From positions 53,781,003-53,845,002 of the forward strand of contig CM070604.1 of assembly GCA_036346395.1 (NCBI GenBank): 64,000 nucleotides of DNA. Direction: 5' to 3'. Positions within the stretch are counted from its first letter, which is position 1, and the number at the start of each line of letters is the position of its first letter. The notes under the pieces are model-generated. The model saw nothing but the letters and a program-made list of their open reading frames with translations, had not been told where the DNA came from and made no database searches. The position numbers and the translations under genes were made by a program. Source of the stretch: Hsuehochloa calcarea. Its lineage: Eukaryota > Streptophyta > Magnoliopsida > Poales > Poaceae. Positions 37,251 to 48,161 of the stretch are shown here, piece after piece.

Positions 37251-39954
37251 ATTTTGCGCTATAGAGATTTGACAGATATCTTCAAGATTTAGTAACGATC
37301 ATCATGATCTATGCATGATCTTCATGATTTTTGCATTGTTCGACCAACTTGATCTAAATTGTTAAGTGGTAAAACCTTCAAGGTGAATTTAATCAGTAAT
37401 CATCATATCAATACCTTCTAGGTTTAACTAAGATTTTCAAATCTCAAGTACGATGATAAGTGTTTAGTATATGTTCCCCCTTGAGGATATATTTTGTTGA
37501 AGTCTTGTTGCTCTAATGCCTTTCATACATTTTTTTAAATTGAATATAGGCAAGTATTGTGATCAAATCAACTCGATTACCACAATGCAGTCTTACATAT
37601 AAATATCCTATTACTCATATGAAGATTTTGGGATAAACATTATTTGGGAGTAACATGCTTAACTTATCAAATACCACTATTCAATTATGCAACACAAGTA
37701 GATTATCCTCGATATGGAGTAATACTAGTTGCAAAGTTGTATGCCTTCTGTATACGATTTATCAAAACCTTTCAGGGTCTTAATATTTTGTAATTATCTC
37801 TGGGTGGTTAAAGTTACAATAAGTAGTCCGTTCTGCAGAACTATAAAGTATGGTTGTACCACCCTAGAGTAAAATATAATCAGTGTTAGTTTTGACATTT
37901 AGGGGACTAATTGTCAATATCACCAATGTATGTCGTACCTTCATGTAGTAGAGGAAACCGACATTCCACTAACTTCTAGCGGAAGATGCACTTTATAAGA
38001 GCTTGTGTGGAGCACTTCTGGTTTTTAGGTTCCTCATTTTATTCTTTCGGGTCTTGATGGGTCCTTGTCCACTTCTAGGGATCATAAGCTCATTGGTGTG
38101 ATTAAAAGATTGACTGGTAAGATAATTTTACTTCGGAGAGATACTCTCTCTTCCGGGAGATGCTCTTCCTACAGGTAAGAGACTGTTGGGTACATACTTT
38201 ATATATATTGCGATTTTGTTTCCTTTCTTACTAGGAATTTTGAGTCCTCCGAGGATCTTATCAGGGATTTTAAGAATTCGTTGAATGTATATGTTGTTCA
38301 TGCCATTTGCAAGAATTATTATGCAACAGAACATTATATCATTCATAATAGGAGAGTAACGATCTCTACGGAGACCTTTGAACCATAGCTCTCACCACTT
38401 CATTATATTCATAATGACCCATCAAGTCTGAACTACTTGGTTCTAAGACTTTTATTTAGCAATTATGGTTCAACCTCATATGCTTTCATTATATGACCTG
38501 ATATGAACGCTTCAAGCGTTCGGCCATGGACTTTGATTCCGGATCCGTGTTCTCATAAGAGAAACTTTAGCAATTGTAGAGGCAAAGTGATTGTCGATAA
38601 CTTTTCTCCTATATCCTCCAAATTGAGGGTATCTCAGTGTTAACTAGATCTTTGTCATTTCCCAAACAAAAGATTCTTGGTCGTTCTGCATTCCCAACAT
38701 TGTAATATGTGCACATCAAATTGCTGGGGCTTTCATCTTCATAAGGTACTTCACCTTCAAGGTGAGTTCTCTTCAGGAGAGTTAAAGTAGTAGTTAATAA
38801 TTGTTTTGACTAGTGTCATTAGAACTTAAGACCCGTAGGCGTCTCCATAGATTTTAGATCAAGAATCAATAAGTCAATTTCATAGAGGTGGATATACTAT
38901 TCAACCCAGGGTATTCTACTCTTAGCGACATATTTACTACAAGTAAATACTGTGGTAACTCCTCCATAATTGGAAAGTATCTGGCAGGCTCCCCGCTTCT
39001 GGCGCACAAGAGTATAAACTAAACCTTAAGTTTAGCTTGACTAGTGCGTGTATTTTTGTACTAAAGAACTTTTCCTTCTGTAAAATACAATGTCGTTCGA
39101 ACTTTTGGGCATTTCTCTCCCGCCTAATGCCTAGATTTGATCTTTATTAGTAGCATACCACAAAATTCCCCATATCATGGGCACATGATCGAGTGAATTT
39201 CAGATCCAACACGATCTCCAACAATTGGTGGTGGCCCAAAGCCAAAGGTGTATGCTGCAGTGGTGATAATATATGGGAAATGTTTGATTCCTCCAACATG
39301 CACTTATTTAAACAAAGGGTATGATAATTATATGTAGTGAACTTTATCAATGCAGCAAGAAAATTGCATAATCCTGATATTATGTAGGATATTCCAACTT
39401 CTGGTTAGTTATTAATATGCGACAAAGGTCCCATACAAGGGTCCGAGAGTTGGCAGACTTATTGTATAGACTAGCTTGTTTATTATTTGCATAAGTTTTT
39501 ATCCAATTACTCATACTATATTTTAAATAATTTGGATCATTAAACTTCAAGTTTATAATTATGTAACATATTTTCTTATGGTTATAAGCAGTGTGTTCTA
39601 ACAGCATAAAACTACATGACGCTCTTCAGGAAGATAAATATAATGTTGAACATAAAATATTTGACCATAGTTAATCTGTACGGAAATACTAGATTTTCTT
39701 TTCGGCTTCAAATCTTAGTTGAATAACCTAAATAGTATAATTATTCGACGGGAATATATTTATTGTTCAACAGGAACACCAAATTTAATTAAGGGCGATA
39801 AACAACATGCGTTATTTTAATTTGTAATGCCAGTATCATCATGACCAAATTTAGATCATTCAGGATCAATAAAGTCCAATAGGTCATCTTTGCTTTCGAT
39901 AGCTATATTTGCTTCAAGCAAGTGGCTTCTGGTGGTGATGCAGTTGCAGACTGC

Positions 39955-41824
39955 TGTAGGACCATAAAGCGACCAGAGGGGGGGGGGGTGAATAGGCGCT
40001 TTTTCAAATTCTTCGCCTTAATCAAATTCAACACGAACTTTTCTCCTTTAGCTATGAAAGCTAAGAAGATCAGTAAACGCACAGAGGAAGCCTTGTGCTG
40101 ATTTCGATAACCCCTTAACCACAATACCCAAACAGGAGATATGATCTCAGAAGATCGGTCTGAGTACTGGCGGTCAGACCTACGGTTGACTGGCGGTCGG
40201 ACCGACGATTGACTTGCGGTCGGACCGGCGGCTAACTGGCGGTCGGACCGTTGGAAATCGGTTCGACTGGCCGCTACCGGGCGGTATGAAAGGCGGGCGG
40301 TCGGACCGCCGTTGCTAAATCGGTCAGACCGATTTAGTCCAGTACCAAAACACAAAGTCCAAATCCAAAACGAAAATAGGTCTAACTTTTGATTCAACCA
40401 ATGAAACTTGACCAAATTTGGAGCACACCTCCCTGAGGATATCTAAGACCTATTTCTAGCGACGATCATTCAGATCCACTTCAAATAAACGATCTCCTTA
40501 GGTTTTACCAAAGAAGTGCTCAAACCCTAGAAATATGAAAAACTTGATCCAAAACTTGCGTGTGGGGGATTGAAGATCTAGAAGGTTCTAGGAGTATTCC
40601 CACACATCAAAGCAAGGTATATGAGGTCAAGAGACCAACCAAAATCAACCGGATCAAGGAAGCACCACAATCATCAAAAGAGAGAAGAAACCAAATGAAA
40701 CTTCATCAATGAACAAGCCTTCATGAATTGAATGATTCAATGTAATGCTTGTCAAAGCCACTCCCTCAAGGAGGATAAGAGCTCAATCAAAGAGCACACA
40801 CACAAATATCTCCAAACCCTAGCCTCTCCTCTCCTCTTCTCTCCAAACCCTAGAAAAAGACTTGGAGTTCCTAAATGAGTGCTTAAGGGTTTTACATCTC
40901 CCCCCTTTCTATTTATAGGAGAGCTAGGGTTTCACTTATGGGACCCACTCACACACATCTGTTGAAGCAATCGCCTGCTTCACCACGTGTAGGTTGATCA
41001 GCGGCTCTCACCATGTCGGCAAGACTCTCCCATCCGAATCCCATCGGAACCTCTCAGAGACTTGCACCGACTTCCACATCGCCTGATCCAACCAGCTGCC
41101 ACGAACTGCCCGTTCGATCCATCTTGCCCATTCTGCACCCTTCTTGAGTCACACGACCTCACCCGGCATCCATGATCGTTCTGGACCTCAGCTCTCCATG
41201 CGTAGTCCCGATCCACCTCACCGTTGACGTCGTTGACCTGCAAGCCACCTGCAAAGCAATAGACAAACAAATCGTCTCCGGGAGCAAGTTCTTCACAACT
41301 TGACCCACGTCAGTTCAACAATGCAATATGCAACAATAAAGCATTGAAATCCATACAATAACCACATTCAAAACACAACAATGCCAAAAAGGCTAACCTC
41401 TAAGTGATCGGCGGTCTGACCGCCCCACACAGCCGGTCCGACCGATTGCAGGCCGCCCGAAAAGACTTAGCCAAATTTTCATCTTGAAAATCCGAAACAT
41501 TCTGGAATTTTCAAATGAATAGAACTTTTGACTGGGAGCTCCAAAAATTATGTGACCACATCCAGGAGACTCCCCTCACTTGCCTACACATCCTATTTTT
41601 GGCTCAGCTTCAAAAACCACTTTGAACCAAGACCGGTCGGACCGGCAAGCACTGCCGGTCAGACCTCTCCACGGGCGGTCTGACCGCCAATGCCACCGGT
41701 CAGACCGCCTGTGGTCTGACAGACTGAAGCAAACTCCGAAAATGCGAGATTTTGCAAACCAATAAAGCCATTGCCAATTGACTCATCATCCTAAGATCAT
41801 GCACATATCCTCACGATATCCACA
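39955..41824 (-). mobile_element. Solo LTR B (same family as A and C)
   Basis: Starts TGTAGGACC at 39955 and ends GATATCCACA at 41824. The target duplication is perfect: ACTGC at 39950-39954 and 41825-41829. It is similar to solo LTR A along its whole length. Clusters of CGGTCGGACCG-type palindromes lie at about 40160-40345 and 41405-41720. A GAGCTAGGGTTTC segment after TATTTATAGG (about 40910) marks the promoter on the minus strand. Confidence 0.93.
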
Positions 41825-42105
41825 ACTGCACTTACCAATTTATGCGTGTGTTATTTTTGACAAGTATGGCACGCTTCGGTGCATAGCCGAATATTACATA
41901 TGTGCGACTGCGTCAAGCGGCCGTCGATTTGTCGTGTGCATTCTCGCTTGCTGGCAGTTTACATTTTGCTAAAGACACAAATCAATTGCCCTTCGTGGGC
42001 AGCAATGACTGTGGTTGCCAATTGTGTGGGTATTGACAATGGTGTAAATGACATTTTCCATATCAACTAGATAATGATAATAATTATGTAATTTACTTTA
42101 ATTAT

Positions 42106-43856
42106 TGTGGATATCATGGGGATATACTCCAGATCTTAGGATGATGTGACAATTGATAATGGCGTTAACGGTTTGTTGTTTCGCGTTTTCAAAAAAAAAC
42201 AAAGGTCGGGCTTGGTCGATCGCCGGTCGGGGCCGATCGCTAAGATCGGTTCGACCGGCCTAAGCGGCGATCGGACCGGCAATGTCAGAAAGTGGTATTT
42301 TGGGTTGGGCCAAAAATAGAGGTAGCAGGCAATAGAGGGGATTATATTGCACTTGGTCTTATAATTTTTGGAGTCTCCAGTCAAAAGTTCTATTGGATTG
42401 AAAATTCCAGTAGGTTTCGGTTTTACAGAGAGGAAATTCGGCTAAGTCTTTACTGGCGGTCAGACCGGCCAATAGGTGGCGGTCGACCGGCGAGTGAAGT
42501 CGGTCCGACCCCCTAGGCGGTCGACCGGTTTTCACTTGGATCGTCGCCCGTCGTGGCGGCGATATTCGGTTGTTAGGTCAAAGTCATGAGTTTCAGGGAT
42601 ATATGTTGCATGATGCATGCTTTGACTAACATGGGTCAAGTTGTGAAGAACTTGTTCCCAAATTCGGTTTACTTGTCTATTGTTGCGCAGGTTGCTTGGT
42701 GGTCAACGACGGCCAACGACGAGGATGATCGGGACTAGGCTTGGAGAGCTGAGCTCCAGAACGATCGACGATGCCTGGTGACGTCAATGTACTTAAGCGT
42801 GGTGCAAGATGGACAAGGGTGACCTATTGGCTAATCCAAGGCGCAAGATGGCGCAAGGTGTAGCTAATTAGGTCAAGGGGTATTAAAGACGGCGCATTAA
42901 AATACGTGCGTATATGTCCTGTTTGTTTTGGGCCTTAATGGGAGCCCAATTGAGTCAAACTTCTAGAAGGTCTAACCCTCCACTATAAATAGGAGAGGGA
43001 TGTGGCTGCACCTCTCTCTCGTCTCTTTTGCTATTTTTGTAAACACTAATTTTCTTAGGAAGAGCTTTTGTGGAGGCTAGGGTTCTTGATAGTTTGATGT
43101 GATTTTTGTGCTCTTGGATTGAGCATTGTCCTCCATTGATCGATAGGCTGTAAGCCCATATCATATCAATCAATCAAAGGAAAGTTTGATCAATATTTTG
43201 TCTCATTGCATTCTTTCTCTATATTTGATGATTTTGAGTCTTTCTTTGATCAGCGAGTTTTTGATTGAATTCTTCACGTGATCTAGCTTGCTATGACGTA
43301 TGGGAACCAATCTAGGATCATCTTGATCATCAATCACTCACGAGCAAGATCTTGGATCAAGTTTTCGTTTTGACCCGGTTTTGAACCCTTCTTCAATCAA
43401 ACCGAAAAGGATCGCTATTCTTCTAAGAATTATCATAATATTTGATTGGAATAGGTTCCTGATATCATAGAGAAGGTGTGTACCAAGTTTCATCAAGTTT
43501 GGAGTTGTAGATCAAAAGTTTCATCTATTTGTAACTTCGTCATCGGGCTGTTTGATCTGTTCTGGAGGCCAGCGGTTAGACCGGCTAGAGTCACTGGTCC
43601 GACCGGCAGTAATCATCCGACCGCCAAGAATACAATGATCGGATCGACAAAGGCATTGATTTGCTTTAATCTTTGTTGATTTTGTCATATTGCTTAGGGG
43701 TTTATATTGGATTCAATATTAGTCTTCCGCTGTACTGATATACTGATCTTCATAGCTTCCATAGCTACTGGAGTGAAATATTATTGAATCAATTATTTGT
43801 GAAAAAGTGAGTGTGCTCCTATTCACCCCCCCTCTAGTCGCCTTTTCGGTCCAACA
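42106..43856 (+). mobile_element. Solo LTR C (same family, opposite orientation)
   Basis: Starts TGTGGATATC at 42106 and ends CGGTCCAACA at 43856. The target duplication is perfect: ATTAT at 42101-42105 and 43857-43861. It is an inverted relative of B, 281 bp away, but each has its own target duplication, so they are separate insertions. A TATA-type box (CTATAAATAGG, about 42982-42992) shows the sense strand. Confidence 0.93.
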
Positions 43857-44806
43857 ATTATCTCCCAAAATAAACTAGATTAATTTATTGCTTCGGGCTA
43901 ATTTGCTTCTGGATTTGACCTAGGATATGCTGTTGTGCCTACCATGACTCTTGTTTTGAATATTTTTCTAGGCCTCTTAGGTTTCATTATCCTACACAAG
44001 CCCAATATCCCCCCTCATGCCAACTATGAGAATCCCAAGTGACTGCGTGTGCATCAGGCATTTGCTTGAAATCAACTCAGAATTAAAGGTTTGCTATCAT
44101 ACTTCAATAGGAGTACAATTTTTTTTCTTCTGATTTTTCCCCAGTCGGCCCACACCAGTTTGCCCGGGCCCACCCAGTGGGTTTAAGAGGACGGGGCACT
44201 AGGGTTTCCCTATTGCCCAACAAGTGGGGGCGGCGGCTGCTGTTGGAAACGCTCTCATTGCCGGTGGTGGGGCCGTGGTGGGGCGCCGATCGCTCATGGG
44301 CGACACACGGAGGTCGGGCGCCGCAATAACGCGGGTCGCTACTTTGAGCTTGAGCGGCCTCGTTGCGGCGCAAGATCACTCGGGTGCGCGTCGACCTCTT
44401 GGCGACGCAGCTCGCGGGTGCACGAGCATGGCGATCGGCCTTCGGCTGACACATGGCGGCGTGGGCACGGTCCGGCACGGGGCACGACACTAGGTGGCGC
44501 GCGGCCGGACTCGAGTGGGGCGTGACATCATACAACGGGCGACTCATGACAGCGCGCGGCGGGCGCAAGCAGCTGGCGGCGGTGGCGGCTTCGAGCCAGC
44601 AGAGATCGCCAAATTTTTTATTGTATGAATAGTTTTTTGCATGGTGATGAACAATGGCCACAAATTACGATAAATAGTAAAAACCGATCTAATCTCATGC
44701 TCACACATTAATCTAGGGGATTAATCTAATATCAAACTATGGATTGAAAAGATGGAATTCCAAATGACATACCGATTCGCCTGGAGAACAATTCGTATTG
44801 ATAACA

Positions 44807-45009
44807 TGTTGAATAATCGATACCGTAATCGGGAGATAATCAATTCAATCACACAAAGAACACAAAAGAGACACAAAGTATAGAGAAGAATCCGTTATCT
44901 TTATTCATCTGTATGTCGTATGTACGTGAGGTTCTTCATATTTATAGACTAAAATTCACAAAAAAAATAGTATTATGTCCAACAACAATTAAACCAGAGT
45001 TTCTTAACA
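44807..45009 (-). repeat. 5' LTR of the nested copia element
   Basis: Pairs with 36331-36538, with the same TG and CA ends. Confidence 0.9.
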
Positions 45010-47505
45010 GTTTTGTCTGTCCCCGTATCAAGTGAGTCTACCAAATTATATCGTGTGCGTGTGACACAAGGCAACAGGTCGTTCCTTCTTCGTTGCTCCT
45101 TGTTGGGAGGAAACAGCCCAACACGTGTCAGATCACACGAACCTAATTCTCCTCTGACCACGCTGGCCCTGTTCATTCACGTGTCTCGTTGCAACACCTA
45201 ATTAAGCAATGATAAGTACATATATATATATAATCAGCTGTGCAGGATACATCGGTGCATATATTTATGTAATGTAGAATGGATTTATGAATTGATCCAA
45301 GTATACATAATGGAAACTAAAGGCTTTTGCTCCATCTGTCCTAAAGTGATTAGCATCTCACCCTCGTATATGTATCTCATGCATATATATAAAGAGCACG
45401 TACGTATATGCAAAAGCTAGCTAATTACTCCTCTAGTTCACAAAACAAGTTATTTTGGAACGTGTATGTTCAAGCTTTGGAAACTTTGGCTATTTTAATT
45501 TTATTGTGTTTTATAAATATATTATAATAATAATTAGTTATCAAAGTTACGCTTTGATGATTACGTCCAAAACGGTACGGATCCAATAATCATATATTCC
45601 TATTTACACCAGCTTTCACATCCACAGCAACCACGTACTAATCTAATTAATTCTAATACACAGCATCATCTACAGTACGGTACACGTGTACGTAGAGCTA
45701 GCATCAAAAATAGCACTGGCAAAGCTCCCTGCATGGGAAGCTTCGTTACGCTAGGCAGGTAGCTAATAGACTCGCTACGTTACCTTATACACGGATCGAC
45801 TCCACTTGCGGCCAGCACGTAATAATGAAAATCTGACACTACTACAAAAATAAATTATAGAAGATATTCCATCACAAACAGTTTTTTTGGAATTATCTAT
45901 GATAAAATAATCAACCGTCTGTGATAAAATAATCACAGACGGTTCTCTTGGAATCGTCTGTGATATAGACCTATCACAGACGGTTTTTAAATACAACCGT
46001 CTGTGAAATATCACAGACGGTTCTTAAGATAATTCAAATCATCACAGACGGTTTGTATAATGAACCGTCGGTTCTTAATACAAACCGTCTGTGATGAGAT
46101 ACTAATCACAGACGATTTGTATTAAGAACCGTCTGTGATGACATGATTATCACAGACGATTTTTGTTTAAAACTGTCTATGATACTTTTGTTTTGTTGGG
46201 CGGAAAAACGAAAATTTGGATTTAATGGGCGGGCTGTCGAAAATTTCTTTATATTAACAGAGTTCTCCATCTCCTCCTTTGCCATCTCCATCTTCTCCTC
46301 TGCCATTTCTCCTCTGCCATCTCCGTCTCGCCCTGACCTTGCTCTCCGGCCTCCTTCGAACTCGTCGCCCACGGCCTCCTCCACCTTGCCCTAGCCTCGT
46401 CGTCGCCGGCCTCCTATGACCTCGTCGCCCCCAGCCTCCTCCACTTCGTCGCCCCGTCCTCCCCTGAGCTCGTCGCCCGTGGCCTCCTCCACCTCGCCCC
46501 GGCCTCGTCGTCGTCGGCCTCCTACAACCTCGTCGCCCCAGCCTCCCTCACTCTCTCTACCCCCCTTTTGCTCTATGATGTGGATTACTATTGTGATGTG
46601 TTAGTGCTCTGTGAATGGATTGAGTTGATGCTACTGTGTTTGTGAGTGATGCTGTGTTGTTTTTAGTGCTCTGTGAATGGATTGAGTTCATGCTACTGTG
46701 ATGTGGGTGATGCTATGGCTCTGTGAATCATATTCATTTGCGAGGCTCCAGACGAAGTGAAAACCCATGTTCATTTTTATAATAGAAAAAGCTATCACAG
46801 ACGGTTCTTGTTCAGAACCGGATGTGAAAATAGAATATCATAGATGGTTCAAAAATTATCTCTGATGACCTCATGTCACCACAGACACATAAAGTCAAAC
46901 GGTTCATAAAATCATCTGTTATGACGATTTTGAACCATCTATGATGTTATTTTCTGTAGTAGCGTGAGTAAACAAAGCAGCATGTCCAACTAACCAAAAA
47001 GAAAATAGTATTATTTCCATCATCAATTAAACCAGAGTCTCTTACAGTTTTGTCTGTGCCATATCAAGTGAGTCTACCAAGTTATTTTGGAACGTGTGCG
47101 TTCAAGCTTTGGAAGCTTTGGCTATCGTTTTTTGTTTTTAATATTTAGATTAGCTATATGAAAATCATATGTGTAGATCTATCTCGAGAAGTATTTTTAT
47201 AATATTTTAATTTTATTATGTTTTATAAATATATTATGATAATACAGAGCATCATCTACAGTACGGTACACGTGTACGTATACATGATGTCGTAGAGCTA
47301 GCATCAAAAATAGCACCGGCTCAAATGCACCCTGCATGGGAAGCTTCGTTACGCTAGCTAGGTAGGGTAGGTAGCTGATAGACTCGCTACGTTATATATC
47401 TTATACACGGATATATCGACTCCACTTGCGGCCAGCACGTATACGTACGTAATTAATGAAAATCTGACACTACACAGCAGCTAGCTAGCTAGCATGTCCA
47501 ACTAA
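44968..47505. repeat. Tandem duplication upstream of the MYB gene
   Basis: Copy 1 (44968 to about 46993, interrupted by a CACTA element) and copy 2 (about 46998-47505) share several blocks in the same order. These are ATAGTATTAT plus ACCAGAGT and CTTACAGTTTTGTCTG, then GGAACGTGT plus TTCAAGCTTTGG, then CATCATCTACAGTACGGTAC, then TGGGAAGCTTCGTTACGCTA, then TTGCGGCCAGCACGTA, then AATGAAAATCTGACACTAC. Copy 2 lacks parts of copy 1. Both copies include the last 40 or so bases of the copia LTR, so the duplication is younger than that insertion. Confidence 0.8.
45837..46964. mobile_element. Small non-autonomous CACTA element in the MYB upstream region
   Basis: Starts CACTACTACAAAAA at 45837 and ends TTTTCTGTAGTAGCG at 46964, the last bases being a mutated form of TAGTAGTG. 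A perfect 3-bp target duplication TGA is at 45834-45836 and 46965-46967. Subterminal arrays of ATCACAGACGGTT lie at about 45870-46190 and 46795-46950. The interior has a GC-rich repeat of CCTCGTCGCC units (46390-46560) and two copies of a 72-bp unit starting AGTGCTCTGTGAATGGATTG (46605 and 46667). No transposase remains. Confidence 0.9.
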
Positions 47506-47995
47506 CCAACATATATGCTTAAGCAAGCCCCGGCCCCTTAATTAACTATGCCCCAAATCTGCATGCGTCGCATTGGCTATTAATTAATTAACCACGTACG
47601 TCTTGGACTAGTTTAACTCTAAAGTCAGAGAGAGTGAGAGAGGGGAGGCTTGCTTGCTATCTTTAGCCTCTAGGTTTGCTAGGGTTTGGGTTAAGACGAT
47701 TATATATCGGTTCTACCGGTAAAATTCAAAAACAGACAAAAATCAGTCGAAATTTGCTTGAATTTTATCCTTTTTCAATTTAACTTTGAAATTTCGGGTT
47801 TTCGGTCAGTCCTACCGGGCCGATGACACGTGGTAAAATTTCAAACCGGTTACCGAAACCCTGTAAGTATTGGTTGCTGGATGAGTTGGTCTATATGCCA
47901 CCGCGCCCGCGCGTGTACGTATATATATATATATATATGCATCCATCGTCATCGTCACCGGGCTGACGATGCATGCTAGCAAGTACCAAAACCTC

Positions 47996-48002
47996 TATAA
48001 AA
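47996..48002 (+). promoter_or_regulatory. TATA box of the MYB gene
   Basis: TATAAAA lies 160 bp before the start codon, in the sequence CTCTATAAAACCACGGCC. A transcription start about 30 bp downstream would give a leader of about 130 bp rich in CTCT and CTAGCTAG motifs. Confidence 0.65.
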
Positions 48003-48161
48003 CCACGGCCATCTCCTGTCCGCCCAACAAATTAACCTGAAAATTACTCTCATCTCTCTCGTCTTCCTAGCTAGCTAGCTTCCTTCCTACGTACGCGCGT
48101 GCTTCCTCTAGCTAGCTACGAGCTAGAAATAGAATACAACGACAGATATATCCATCGACCG

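Larger units (their letters stand above)
36331..45009 (-). mobile_element. Ty1/copia retrotransposon, decayed, hosting two solo LTRs
   Basis: LTRs of about 205 bp lie at 36331-36538 and 44807-45009. Both start TGTTGAATAATCGAT and end TTTCTTAACA. A perfect 5-bp target duplication GTTTT is at 36326-36330 and 45010-45014. Beside the right LTR is TTGATAACA, a damaged complement of the tRNA-Met primer site. Beside the left LTR is CCCCTCCTTA, the complement of a polypurine tract. RNase H remnants close to the left LTR show the minus orientation. Without the two solo LTRs (B and C) and their duplications the element is about 5.05 kb. The rest of the interior is too decayed for domain calls. Confidence 0.9.

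Noticed and set aside
44104..44661. 185-codon frame on the minus strand
   Set aside because: It lies inside the copia element near its 5' LTR, is rich in Arg, Pro and Ala, and has an equally open frame opposite to it. Probably a GC-rich leader.
45425..45575. Stowaway-like MITE starting ACTCCTCTAGTTCAC
   Set aside because: It resembles the wording of grass MITEs, but I could not pair the ends or find a TA duplication.
48099..48161. Upstream in-frame start for the MYB protein (21 extra residues)
   Set aside because: Family proteins begin MGRSPCC, matched exactly at 48162, and the extra residues show no similarity to the family.
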